Shown here piece after piece: positions 18,201 to 25,839 of a stretch of 64,000 nt of DNA. This stretch comes from an uncultured Spartobacteria bacterium (GTDB lineage: Bacteria > Verrucomicrobiota > Verrucomicrobiia > Chthoniobacterales > JAATET01), in contig CALLUD010000029.1 in assembly GCA_938011325.1 (NCBI GenBank), positions 1 to 64,000 of the forward strand, in the 5' to 3' direction. The notes under the pieces were generated by a model. The model worked only from the letters and a program-made list of their open reading frames with translations, ran no database searches and was not told the origin of the DNA. The translations under genes and the position numbers were made by a program. The stretch's first letter is position 1. Every line of letters starts with the position of its first letter.

Positions 18201-19321
18201 CCGGAGCCGAGCGCGAGCCCGTCCTTGACGATCCGCACAAGGCCACCGTTTTGATTGACGATGCCGGTGCCACCACTGGTTGGACTCGTATCGCCGCCGA
18301 CAAGCAGGTAGCCGCGCGTAAGAATGAGCTCGGCATCGCCGGAGATGTTGAGCGTGCCCGTCGGCGCGGGATTGGAACCGGTGCGGCGTGCGCCGACCAG
18401 AACGCCGTTACTGTCTGTGCCGTCATCGGCAAGGCCGACGTTAAACGTGCCTCCGGAGAAATTCCAGGTGCCGTTGCCTCCCTGCGAGCCGATGTGCACC
18501 GCGCCCACGACAGATACGTCGCCGCCGGTTTGATTGAAAACGCCCGTGGATCCCCAATCCCCGACAAAGAAGAAGCCGCGATTCGTCCCGTTGCCGACCA
18601 CGAGATTGGCGCCATCCTCGATCGTGAGGGTGCCCACGCCGGCGCCCTCACCGACACGCACGCCCACGTTCCTCCCCAGCTGGGCCAATGTGATGTCCGC
18701 CCCCGACTGGAGCGTGAGATGGCCGTCGCCCATCACGACCATCGCGTAGCGGCTGTTTCCGGAACCATCACGAATCGGATGCGGGAGCAGCCCGCCATCC
18801 AGATCAATTTTCGAAGCCAGATTCGTCGTCCCCTCCGTCTCGATGACGCCGCCTTGCAAGGTGCCTGGTCCTGACACATTCAGCGTGGCGCCCGGGGCGC
18901 TGGAAAGCGTGCCGTTCTCGGCGGAATTGAGAACCAGCGTGCCATCCTCGTTGAGCACCAGGCCCGTCGTCCCCGCAAGGATTCCCAGGTTCCGCGTGTT
19001 TTGAAGGCCGGAGACCTCAAGCGTTGCATCCACGTCGACGATCAGGTCCTGCGTCGGTGAAGGCGAAACGCCTCCCCAATTTGCCGGGTCGCCATAATCG
19101 GCGATTCCACCGATCGGCCCCGTGTAGCGCTGCGCTTCCGCGAGATCGAGGCTCTCCCCTTCACTGAGAGAGCGAATCTGGGTATTATTCAGGATATTCA
19201 GGGCATTCTGGCTCTCAGCAGTGGATAGCTGAGCGAAAAGCGATAGGGAGGACATCGCCAACGTAGCGGCCACCATCGTTGAAACACGTCCCGTCGGGGA
19301 CAATTGAGACTGCATCTTCAT
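15227..19321 (-). CDS. Giant PEP-CTERM surface protein with autotransporter-type beta-strand repeats
   Basis: 1,364 aa. It begins with a long signal peptide; ATG 19321 is chosen because 'MKMQ' precedes the hydrophobic 'MVAATLAMSSLSLFAQ'. Nearly all the rest is Gly/Thr/Asn-rich parallel beta-helix sequence made of short 'GTGxxNxxGG' turns. A larger block, 'GGGTxRVxxSDLxTS' followed by 'STIDTNG-x-A-T', occurs about three times (near residues 440, 720 and 1115). The last copy runs into 'GGLTKTGNGKLTV', the autotransporter-associated strand repeat. There is no autotransporter beta-barrel. The C-terminus is instead a PEP-CTERM signal: 'VPEPATYG', a membrane segment, then 'RRRR'. It is therefore probably sorted by an exosortase-like system and displayed as surface or exopolymer-associated protein. 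Confidence 0.88.
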   Translation of the reverse strand: MKMQSQLSPTGRVSTMVAATLAMSSLSLFAQLSTAESQNALNILNNTQIRSLSEGESLDLAEAQRYTGPIGGIADYGDPANWGGVSPSPTQDLIVDVDATLEVSGLQNTRNLGILAGTTGLVLNEDGTLVLNSAENGTLSSAPGATLNVSGPGTLQGGVIETEGTTNLASKIDLDGGLLPHPIRDGSGNSRYAMVVMGDGHLTLQSGADITLAQLGRNVGVRVGEGAGVGTLTIEDGANLVVGNGTNRGFFFVGDWGSTGVFNQTGGDVSVVGAVHIGSQGGNGTWNFSGGTFNVGLADDGTDSNGVLVGARRTGSNPAPTGTLNISGDAELILTRGYLLVGGDTSPTSGGTGIVNQNGGLVRIVKDGLALGSGQSGVAHGTYNLNLGVLEIGGSNGLRAGGSGGGTGIFNLGGGTLRVYGSDLVTSVPLNLIDGTSSTIDTNGLKATLTGGIAGTFSSAGGDLHKAGSGTLIFDGGTYTGRDLKIDGGTIQQDSGTVQFWYGSIGADGNTGTYVLNGGNFTPRDLNIGDFGGNGTFIQNGGTVQVASDRAINIGNRGGTGVYTITNGELYLNAYPSINILGRHAEGDGASVPSSHGTLNIGGGASVDLASTGVMILGSQVATPNNPSIAQGSTGTINQTGGTFTVNSGALLYLSAVGSGTYNLDGGFLEIGGGSLIPRYGSNNADYAFNLGGGTIRVIDSDLVTSAVPTLKAGTTSTIDTNGLNATFSGGLAGTGGFAKTGLGALTLGDETTVSTDSTVQGDLVIGSGAGNEGTLNVEDDVTLDIVSVPGQTGASASSRLVVGTNGGEGYLNINGGHISVDIASGAGPNRVQIGYQGGTGVGTMTDGSITFNASPGTYGSFDIGRGTDATGTFIQSGGVVDLGGGAFQIGVEGGDGTYTIGSVAEVKASTGSTVYVGDWVGGQGTLNILNGGKFTQGTTDVPGTQIFLGNDGGVGKIHQQGEDSVVSIVTTNPVHIGYNLSGVAGATGTYQLDDGSLTMGSENGNGVRIGESAGTTGHFIQNGGTSHFVLNNVYVGQGGTGVFTLNNNGTATVDKALVIGQAASSTGTVNLNGGTLEVGGTNGIAKGAGTAAFNLGGGTIRVINSDLTTSVGMTLATGTTSAIDTNGRNATFTGTLAGDGGLTKTGNGKLTVTANNTYTGETRVTGGTLAVSGSIAFSSLTTVEAGGILTGTGSVGALDIASGGVLSPGNSPGTLTAADTTWNGGGIYVWELNNATGIAGTNWDLLTVEGDLTIQSTLVNPFIVQIRSLGSNGEPGEAENFDPTQTYSWIIASAGNVAGFSSGAFSIDTSGFANAPGSNRFSVNSDGKNIYLTYSAVPEPATYGVAIAMGLLALAVARRRRSH

Positions 19322-19764
19322 ACTACATGTGTGTGGGGAGAGGGTTTTCGTAATTGTTCCTTGGGCCACCGTGGCCTAACCGTCCTGAAGCACGGCGTTT
19401 CCGTGCGAACTGGCAGCCTTGCTGCGCTTCGATTCCGACGAGCCGCCCCCGGGTCAGGAAACTGCTGATAACGTGTCTGTTTGAATCAATCGTCGTGCGA
19501 AAAACCGATATCGCTCCCGTGGCCAGACGGGCTGAAAAGCCGCCGATCGGTTGATTGCCCACCCCTCCGTCCGGAACGATAAGCAGCGGCAAAACACCGC
19601 TTCGAAATCTCGAGCAATCCGTCGTCCTGTCTGCGGGAATCCTCGCAAAATCATGGTCGAGTGCCCGCGACCACCCGGATACAGCAAAGCCCGATGGCAG
19701 CGCTGCGCTGGTAAACCGCGACGACTTCATACAACAACGATCCAAAGAACAGCAAGGGACCGGC
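19322..19764. other. Untranslated region upstream of the giant surface protein
   Basis: About 440 bp of ordinary GC content before the start of the surface-protein gene. Open frames here have no recognisable domain or signal and look fortuitous. If the promoter is in the AT-rich block further out, this would be a long 5' leader. Confidence 0.4.
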
Positions 19765-20040
19765 TATATGTCAAAATAAAATTTAACTAAGTTGATTATC
19801 AACTTTGTTGATGGTTTGTAAAAATTTAGACACTTCGACCCAAGATATTGATATTCAGAATATTGCAATGTTGGTTTTGAGATTAACCTTGTATTTCGCC
19901 ATAAAATTTTACCGAGCCATTTTATCTGCAGAGCTATTAATTACTCGCTCGCATTAATTAGTCCATTTGCTCCGCTCCACGGGAAAAAAGTGTGACGTCG
20001 CGCAATAAATGACCCGTTTTTTCATAGTTCCCGCCTTCCA
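19765..20040. other. AT-rich island, probable promoter/regulatory region
   Basis: Roughly 275 bp that is strikingly AT-rich compared with the GC-rich surroundings. It contains runs such as 'aaaatttaac', 'taaaaattta' and 'attaattactc', together with the palindromes at 19789-19812. It has no ORF of note. It most probably contains the promoter of the surface-protein gene on the minus strand; a silencer or nucleoid-protein site is an alternative. Confidence 0.5.
19789..19812. promoter_or_regulatory. Overlapping palindromes with three gttgat/atcaac half-sites
   Basis: aagttgat-t-atcaactt (19789-19805) is a perfect 8+8 palindrome around one base. Its right arm also pairs with the next half-site: atcaac (19798-19803), ttt, gttgat (19807-19812). 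Three alternating half-sites in 24 bp look like an operator for a dimeric helix-turn-helix regulator that can bind in two registers. The regulator is unknown. Confidence 0.55.
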
Positions 20041-20439
20041 TTAACCTTGCAGGCGGCTTCCCGCCCGCTCGCAACGTATGTGGACGCGTTGGGGCCGGCT
20101 ATTAGCGGTTTGAGGACAATTGACTGGGCGGGTTCACGAGGATGACGACCGCTCTTCCGTTCTCGGCAACACGCGAGATGGCGTCGCTCTGGCTCGAAGA
20201 ACCCCCAGCGACCGGATCGAGACCTACCTCACCGCACGACCGGCATCACGAGGGAGAAGATTCGAACTCGGACACCAACCTTGGTGAACACGAAACGCCG
20301 CCGAAGGAACACGGCATCGAGGGAATTCGCCAAAGCCATGGGCCAGCCCGCACGAATCATGGGCATCGAACCCCCGTTCTTCTGTCCCGTGTGCGGGCAC
20401 CGCGTTATCGAAAGCTTGGCGGCGGAGTTGGAGAATCAA
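20041..20439. other. Non-coding stretch before tRNA-Ser
   Basis: No supported gene. An 8-bp inverted repeat, gcccgcac (20346-20353) / gtgcgggc (20391-20398), encloses 37 nt. Two 'TTCGA'-containing segments near 20260 and 20365 resemble degenerate T-loops on the minus strand, but neither folds into a complete tRNA. Confidence 0.35.
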
Positions 20440-20531
20440 TGGCGGAAGGGGTGGGATTCGAACCCACGGACGCTTTTACACGTCGCACGATTTCGAGTCG
20501 TGTGCCTTAAACCGGACTCAGCCACCCTTCC
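20440..20531 (-). tRNA. tRNA-Ser (anticodon CGA)
   Basis: 92 nt on the minus strand with the 3' CCA encoded (complement of 20440-20442). The acceptor GGAAGGG pairs with CCCTTCC and the discriminator is G. The anticodon stem CACGA/TCGTG encloses the loop CTCGAAA, giving anticodon CGA (codon UCG). A long variable arm typical of class II serine tRNAs follows. The T arm is GTGGG-TTCGAAT-CCCAC. Confidence 0.95.
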
Positions 20532-20655
20532 TTTGCGGGACCGCGCATGATAAGTGGCTGCGGACCGATTGCAACCAGAAAGGCCGGGGTTTTCGAACTG
20601 CTTTACCTCGCAGTGGAAGGCTGACTTCCCCGGCCATCGATGCTACCACGACACC

Positions 20656-22089
20656 ATGAAGATTCTTCTCGCGGCCAGTGAGTTCGAGCCCTTTGCGAGC
20701 ACGGGAGCATTCGGTGCAAACGTGACCGCGCTTGCCACCGAGCTCGCCGCGCAGGGCCACGATGTAAGCGTCGCCCTTCCGTTCTACCGTTCGGTCCGGG
20801 AGAATCGCAGCGTCAAGGCGAAGCGCACGAATGTCCGGTTTTCCGTGCCCGTGGGGGCGGGTCGGTATTCGTGCGAGATTCGCGAGGTGCGCTCGAAAGG
20901 CGTGCAGGTCTTTTTTGTGGAGCGCGACGAGTTCTTCGACCGCTCCGGCCTCTACGGGACCGAGGACGGCGATTACCAGGACAATGCCGCCCGGTTCATT
21001 TTCTTTTCCAAATGCGTCGTCGAACTCGCGCGCCGCATGGACCCCGAACCGGAAATCCTGCAGGCCCACAACTGGCAGGCAGCGCTCGTGCCGGTGTTCG
21101 CGTCGCATCAGCGGCTGCCCATGCGCTCGGTGTTGGTGGCGGATTCGCTCGATTATCAGGGCAATTTCTGGAGCTACGACTTTGGGCTCACGAATCTCCC
21201 GGCGGATCTGTTTTCTCCGCGCGGGCTGGAATACTTCGGCAGCATGAACCTGCTGAAGGGTGGCATCCTGTTCGCGGATCGCGTCGCTCTGCCCGGATCA
21301 CGGTTCGTGAGCGAGGCGCAGACCGTCGAACACGGCTGCGGGCTGGATCCGGTGATGCGTGAGCAGACCCGGAAGCTGGAAGGCATCGCACACGGGCTCG
21401 ACGTCTCGTCGTGGAACCCGGCGAACGACGCGGCGCTCGCGAAAGGATACCGCTCCGCTCAGGGCAAGGCGCAAAACCGCGCCGCCTGGCTCAAGGAGGC
21501 GGCCATCGAGGAGGGCTCGATGCATTTGCTCGTCGTGACGGATGCGATGATGGGTGACGGCATGGAAACGCTGCTCCCGTCCATCGATCGCCTGCTCGAA
21601 TCCGGCGTTCGCATCGCCGTGCTGGGCAAGGTGGAGCCTTCAAATGTCGGCGAAATGGAATTCGCCATTCGCAAGCACGCGGGGCGGTTCGCGTGGATTC
21701 CGGATTCGAACGAGAAAACGTTGCGACTCGCGCTCGCTGGCAGCGACGTGCTTTTGGCGCCGGCGCCGATTCGTCCGGATGCTTTCATCCTGCGCCTCGC
21801 GCTGCGTTACGGCGTTCTTCCCGTGCCGCTGCAATGCGGCGGGCTCGTGCAGCTGGCACCGCCGTTTCGCGTCGGAGAGCCGTCGGGACTCGCGTTCACG
21901 TTTTATCGAAACACTCCCGACGCGCTGGTCGATGCGGTTCGCCGGGCGCGCTCGGTTCACCGGGACCGTGAAGTCTGGTCGGAGACGGTCAATCGCGCCA
22001 TGGCACTGGATTTCTCGTGGGCCGCCACGGCGCACCAGTTCTCGATGCTCTACTCGAGCATGCTCGCGCGCGGCGCGATGGCTGCCTGA
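20656..22089 (+). CDS. Glycogen/starch synthase-like protein (GT5), probable pseudoenzyme
   Basis: 477 aa. The fold is that of GlgA: N-terminal 'ILLAASEFEPFASTGAFG', 'HNWQAALVP' near residue 140, 'GIAHGLDVSSWNP' in the linker and a C-terminal Rossmann domain with 'LRYGVLPV'. Key ADP-glucose and catalytic motifs are altered. The usual 'KTGGL' is 'STGAF', and the usual 'SxxEPCGL' segment is replaced by 'APIRPDAF'. The ADP-glucose-binding Lys and the catalytic Glu therefore appear absent. It is probably a regulatory or otherwise repurposed GlgA paralogue. The true start is ATG 20656. The stop overlaps the next ATG (TGATG), coupling it to an aminotransferase gene. Confidence 0.8.
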   Translation: MKILLAASEFEPFASTGAFGANVTALATELAAQGHDVSVALPFYRSVRENRSVKAKRTNVRFSVPVGAGRYSCEIREVRSKGVQVFFVERDEFFDRSGLYGTEDGDYQDNAARFIFFSKCVVELARRMDPEPEILQAHNWQAALVPVFASHQRLPMRSVLVADSLDYQGNFWSYDFGLTNLPADLFSPRGLEYFGSMNLLKGGILFADRVALPGSRFVSEAQTVEHGCGLDPVMREQTRKLEGIAHGLDVSSWNPANDAALAKGYRSAQGKAQNRAAWLKEAAIEEGSMHLLVVTDAMMGDGMETLLPSIDRLLESGVRIAVLGKVEPSNVGEMEFAIRKHAGRFAWIPDSNEKTLRLALAGSDVLLAPAPIRPDAFILRLALRYGVLPVPLQCGGLVQLAPPFRVGEPSGLAFTFYRNTPDALVDAVRRARSVHRDREVWSETVNRAMALDFSWAATAHQFSMLYSSMLARGAMAA

Positions 22090-23408
22090 TGTTGCCCGCG
22101 CTTCGAACGGAGGTTCCCGGACCGGAATCGCGGCGGCTTGCCGGGGTGCTGTCGCGATACGAGAGCAGGAACGTCACCTTCGTTTCGCCGGACTGGCCGA
22201 TCTTTTGGCAACGCGCGGAAGGCGCCAACGTGTGGGACGTCGATGGAAATCGATTCCTCGATTTCACGTCGGCGTTTGCCGTCACCGGATTGGGCCACGG
22301 CGCTTCGCGGATTCGCGAGGCCCTGCACAGGCAGGCCGATGAACTGCTGCATGCGATGGGCGACGTCCACCCCACGCGCGGCAAGGCCGAGCTCTGCCGC
22401 CGGCTCAGCGAGATCACCTTCGAGCGCTGGAACGCGGGTGTCGGACGCACGATCCTCGCGAACTCCGGCTCCGAGGCCATCGAAGCCGCGCTGAAGACCG
22501 CGCTCCTCTTCACCAGCCGGCGCGGCGTGCTCTCGTTTCGCGGGGCCTATCATGGTCTCGGCTACGGAGCGCTCGAAGCGGGCGGGCTCCCGTTTTTCCA
22601 GAATCCGTTTCGGGATCAACTCGCCGGATTCGGCGTGCGGGCCTCCTACCCGACCACCGACGCGGAACTCGCCGCATCGCGCACGGAAATCGAGCGCCTG
22701 CTCGCGTCAGAATCGATCGGCGCGGTCCTCGTGGAACCCATCCAAGGCCGGGGCGGCGAAGTTGTGCCGGCGGCGGACTTTCTCCCGATGCTGCGGGAAC
22801 TTTGCGACAAACATGGCGCCCTGCTGGTGCTGGATGAGATTTACACGGGCTTCAACCGCACGGGACGTCTTTTCGCGTGCGAGCACCCGGGCGTGGTGCC
22901 GGATTTGATCTGCCTCGGAAAAGGACTGACCTCCGGCTTTCCGCTCGCGGCCTGCGTCGGGCGCGAAGCGGTGATGAATGCGTGGCCGCCCTCCTCCGGC
23001 GAAGCGCTGCACACCAGCACGTTTCTGGGTCACCCGGCCGGCTGCGCGATGGCACTCGCGTCCATCTCCGAGCATTTGCGACCGGAGACCGCCCGGCTCG
23101 CAGCCACGTGCTCCGAAGCGCTCTCCAAAGCCCTGGCCGACTTGAAATCCGACCGCATTCGCGAGATCCGCGGGCCTGGCACGATGCGCGGCATCGAGCT
23201 GGTCACTCCGACGGGCGAGCCCGACGGAAAACTCGCCGGGGCGATCGTCGTTCAAGCACTCAAGGACGGCCTGCTCATCCTGGCGGGCGGACCCGCCGGA
23301 AATGTCCTCTCGCTCACTCCGCCGTTTGTTGTGAGCGCGGAGGAAGTGTCGTTCGCCGTTGGCCGGATTCAGGAATACCTGATGTCCTTGCCGGGATCCA
23401 TTTCGTAG
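22089..23408 (+). CDS. Class III PLP-dependent aminotransferase
   Basis: 439 aa, fold type I, 4-aminobutyrate/ornithine aminotransferase family. It shows 'NSGSEAIEAALKTA' (phosphate-binding loop), 'SFRGAYHG', 'LVLDEIYTGFNRTGR' with the PLP-pyridine Asp, and 'LGKGLTSGFPLA' with the Schiff-base Lys near residue 278. The substrate cannot be told from sequence; an omega-amino acid, glutamate-semialdehyde or ornithine-type substrate is possible. It is coupled by a 1-nt overlap to the GlgA-like gene. Its 3' end overlaps the convergent Dabb gene by 40 nt. Confidence 0.88.
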   Translation: MLPALRTEVPGPESRRLAGVLSRYESRNVTFVSPDWPIFWQRAEGANVWDVDGNRFLDFTSAFAVTGLGHGASRIREALHRQADELLHAMGDVHPTRGKAELCRRLSEITFERWNAGVGRTILANSGSEAIEAALKTALLFTSRRGVLSFRGAYHGLGYGALEAGGLPFFQNPFRDQLAGFGVRASYPTTDAELAASRTEIERLLASESIGAVLVEPIQGRGGEVVPAADFLPMLRELCDKHGALLVLDEIYTGFNRTGRLFACEHPGVVPDLICLGKGLTSGFPLAACVGREAVMNAWPPSSGEALHTSTFLGHPAGCAMALASISEHLRPETARLAATCSEALSKALADLKSDRIREIRGPGTMRGIELVTPTGEPDGKLAGAIVVQALKDGLLILAGGPAGNVLSLTPPFVVSAEEVSFAVGRIQEYLMSLPGSIS

Positions 23409-23686
23409 TCGATCGCGAGACGATCGACCGTGTTCGGCCGGATGACGTTCTCGACGAACTTCACGTGATTCGGGTCGTCCCGATACACGGCCAGTTTTTC
23501 CATGCTCTCGACATCAACGGAGAGAAAGAAATCCCACTCCGAGTCGGGCGTGATGCGCTTGCCGCACTTCACGTTGAGCACTTCGGGGATCTTGAGCAAA
23601 TGGATGCGCGTCTGTCGCATCATCCATTCGACCCCGTCGTCGCCCACCCCGGGCTTCAACTTGAACAGCACGAGGTGGTGAACCAT
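23369..23686 (-). CDS. Dabb (stress-responsive alpha/beta-barrel) family protein
   Basis: 105 aa. It begins with the family's 'MVHHLVLFKLKPG', then has 'VLNVKCGK', 'WDFFLSVDV' and 'YRDDPNHVKFVE', the ferredoxin-like alpha/beta-barrel pattern of the Dabb domain. Dabb proteins are small dimers with varied roles; none can be assigned here. It lies 6 nt downstream of nuoA, so it is probably co-transcribed with it. Confidence 0.85.
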   Translation of the reverse strand: MVHHLVLFKLKPGVGDDGVEWMMRQTRIHLLKIPEVLNVKCGKRITPDSEWDFFLSVDVESMEKLAVYRDDPNHVKFVENVIRPNTVDRLAIDYEMDPGKDIRYS

Positions 23687-23692
23687 CCCGCG

Positions 23693-24067
23693 TTATTTCG
23701 ACCAGTCGAGTGCGCCCTTCTTCAGCGCATAGATGTATCCGAACAGCAGCACGGTCACGAAAAGGAACATGCTGCCGAGAATGAGCTGGCCGTGCTCCTT
23801 CACGTATTCCGTAAACGAGACCGCCCACGGATACATGAAGACAATCTCGATGTCGAAAAGGATGAACAACATCGCCACGAGGTAGAACTTCACGCTGAAG
23901 CGCGGCTGCGGACCGGCTTCGGGAATGACTCCACACTCGTAGGCGATGTCCTTCGTGGGATTCCGCTTTCCTACGCGCCCAAGCGCAATGTTGGCCACCA
24001 TCGCCACAATGGCGAACCCCACCGCAACGATGACATGCAACAAAATGGGCACATAGTCCTCAACCAT
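23693..24067 (-). CDS. nuoA: NADH-quinone oxidoreductase subunit A (NuoA)
   Basis: 124 aa with three membrane helices. Conserved blocks: 'YECGVIPEAGPQPRFSVKFYL' (the loop with the reactive Cys), 'FILFDIEIVFMYPWA' and a C-terminal helix. It is a membrane-arm subunit of complex I near the quinone site. ATG 24067 gives the normal length. No nuoB-N genes flank it; the neighbours are pheA, a small unknown gene and a Dabb gene. An isolated nuoA is unusual. The rest of complex I must be elsewhere if this subunit is used. Confidence 0.92.
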   Translation of the reverse strand: MVEDYVPILLHVIVAVGFAIVAMVANIALGRVGKRNPTKDIAYECGVIPEAGPQPRFSVKFYLVAMLFILFDIEIVFMYPWAVSFTEYVKEHGQLILGSMFLFVTVLLFGYIYALKKGALDWSK

Positions 24068-24118
24068 GGGCTGAGCGTATATCGGATTCGAGCGCACTCC
24101 GCAATCGCGGAGCAGCAA

Positions 24119-24424
24119 TTACTTTGCGGCTGCGGCAGGTGCCGGCGGAGGCGTCAGCGCCTTGGAGAGCGAGGCCAGTCCCTTGTATTTCTTGCCGGTC
24201 TTCTTGACCATGCCCCGGGAGACCAGATTCTGAAGTTTTTCGTAGGCGCGGAGCCGAAGCATTTCCTCACCGCCGCTGGCGGCGTTTCGAGCGCGAAGCC
24301 GCTCGTGAACCACATCAAAAAGTTGCTTAAACTCGAACGAAGTGTTCTTTTTCGAGAGGGCGGCGACGAGCTCCTCAGTTACGAGATCCGGAAGCCGACG
24401 AGAGAATGCACTTTTTCTTTGCAT
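24119..24424 (-). CDS. Small basic protein of unknown function
   Basis: 101 aa, Lys/Arg-rich. The predicted helices ('LVTEELVAALSKK', 'FKQLFDVVHERLRARN', 'LRAYEKLQNLVSRGMVKKTGKKYKGL') suggest a winged-helix-like fold with a Pro/Ala-rich tail. It could bind nucleic acid, but no family is recognised. It lies between pheA and nuoA on the same strand, 51 nt before nuoA. Confidence 0.65.
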   Translation of the reverse strand: MQRKSAFSRRLPDLVTEELVAALSKKNTSFEFKQLFDVVHERLRARNAASGGEEMLRLRAYEKLQNLVSRGMVKKTGKKYKGLASLSKALTPPPAPAAAAK

Positions 24425-24498
24425 AGCGGTAAAGGACAGAATACCACACGGTCGGCTGGAAGTCAGCCCATTTTTAATCATCTCCGAAATTCGCCCCC

Positions 24499-25329
24499 TT
24501 AGGACCTTACCCGACGCCCCCAGGGATAGGATCCGAAGCCACTGAAGGTTTCGCTGCGGCGCTGGGCACGGCGAATGACGGCATCGTAGGCGGGCACGCC
24601 CGGCGCTCCGTCGATTTCCATGAAGAACACGGCCCGATCCGCATGGCCGGGGAACGGCCGCGAGATGATGCGGTTGATATTCACCCTGGCCTTCGCAAAG
24701 GGCTCGAGAAACCGGTAGAGACTCCCGCATTCGTTGCTGAACGACACCGCCAGCGCGGTTCGCGCCTCCTGCGGGTTCTTCGGCGTCCGCTCCTGACGGG
24801 CGAGCACGAGAAAGTGGGTTACGTTCGACTTCCCGGGAATCACCGGACACCGAAGCACGTCGAGGCCGTGAATCTCCGCCGCACCGGGAGCCGACAACGC
24901 CGCCCCACCCTTCACGCCCGCCGCGCGCTCCGCGGCAAGGGCCGTGCTGCTCACCGCCTCCACCTTTGCGCCCGGCAGGTTTTCCTTCAGCCACGCGCGG
25001 TGATGTTGAAGCTGCACGAAGTGCGAGAAAACACGACGGATCGGCTCGCCCTTTTTCCCCAGCAAGGCAATGCGCACATCGAGCTCCAGTTCCTCAGTCA
25101 CGAAAAGCTCGCCCGCGTGCTCGATGAGCAGATCCACGGTGTCATAAATCGTTCCGCCGGAGGAATTCTCCACTGGCACCACGGCCAGGGCATCGGGCCG
25201 CTCCATCAGGAACTCAAAGACCGCTCCGATCGATTCGCACGGGACCAGCCGCTCCTCCGAGCGGAATCGCCGCCTGGCCACGATGTGCGAGAACGTGCCA
25301 CGGGGACCTAGGTATGCGACGGGAGCCAT
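24499..25329 (-). CDS. pheA: Prephenate dehydratase, monofunctional
   Basis: 276 aa. It converts prephenate to phenylpyruvate in phenylalanine synthesis. The catalytic domain (about 1-185) shows 'YLGPRGTFSH' and 'VVPVENSSGGTIYDT'. The 'TRF' motif reads Thr-His-Phe in 'NVTHFLVL', keeping the Thr but not the Arg. The ACT domain (about 190-270) has 'GSLYRFLEPFAKARVNINRI', and the feedback motif 'ESRP' reads 'ISRP'. These two changes may alter catalysis or phenylalanine inhibition. No chorismate mutase domain is fused. Confidence 0.9.
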   Translation of the reverse strand: MAPVAYLGPRGTFSHIVARRRFRSEERLVPCESIGAVFEFLMERPDALAVVPVENSSGGTIYDTVDLLIEHAGELFVTEELELDVRIALLGKKGEPIRRVFSHFVQLQHHRAWLKENLPGAKVEAVSSTALAAERAAGVKGGAALSAPGAAEIHGLDVLRCPVIPGKSNVTHFLVLARQERTPKNPQEARTALAVSFSNECGSLYRFLEPFAKARVNINRIISRPFPGHADRAVFFMEIDGAPGVPAYDAVIRRAQRRSETFSGFGSYPWGRRVRS

Positions 25330-25430
25330 TCCCGCATCCTGAGCGGAAGCCGGCGCGCGTCATCAAGCATTTTCCCAATTCCGCCGGGGTTTCGCTCGAT
25401 TTCGCGGCGCGACTTCGGCACCGTCCTTGC

Positions 25431-25835
25431 ATGCTGCTGACCTGGCTTACCCAATATCGCGACTTTGGACTTCTCCTGCTCCGGCTCGGGCTGGGTGCGA
25501 TGTTTGCCGTCGTTCACGGCTGGCCGAAAATCGCGGGCGGCGCCCAGACGTGGAAGAGCATTGGAGCATCGATGAAGCATCTCGGAATCAGCTTCGCGCC
25601 GGAAATGTGGGGTTTCCTCGCGGCCATGGCGGAGTTTGGCGGAGGGATCCTCCTCATTCTGGGCTTCCTGTTCCGGCCGGCGTGCGGAGCGCTGGCAATC
25701 ACCATGGCCGTCGCCGCAACGATGCACCTCAAGACGGATGGACTCGCCACGGCGTCGCACGCGATCGAAGTCGGCATCGTCTTCGTATCGTTGCTCTTCA
25801 TTGGACCGGGCCGGTTCAGCATCGACCGTAGCTGA
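25431..25835 (+). CDS. DoxX family membrane protein
   Basis: 134 aa with four membrane helices. Typical DoxX pattern: 'LLLLRLGLGAMFAVVHGWPKI', then 'FGGGILLILGFLFRPACGALAITMAVA' and a final helix near 'VGIVFVSLLFIGPGRFSID'. DoxX proteins are linked to respiratory or redox functions, but the exact role is unknown. ATG 25431 starts the first helix. It is divergent from pheA and 4 nt before the LemA-like gene. Confidence 0.85.
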   Translation: MLLTWLTQYRDFGLLLLRLGLGAMFAVVHGWPKIAGGAQTWKSIGASMKHLGISFAPEMWGFLAAMAEFGGGILLILGFLFRPACGALAITMAVAATMHLKTDGLATASHAIEVGIVFVSLLFIGPGRFSIDRS

Positions 25836-25839
25836 CGAA

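Noticed and set aside
19765..20040. Replication origin (AT-rich island)
   Set aside because: No cluster of DnaA boxes and no dnaA, dnaN or parA genes nearby; a promoter region explains it better.
20224..20440. Two further tRNA-like segments near 20260 and 20365 upstream of tRNA-Ser
   Set aside because: Only T-loop-like 'TTCGA' is present; the T stems pair at 3-4 of 5 positions and no acceptor or anticodon stem can be built.
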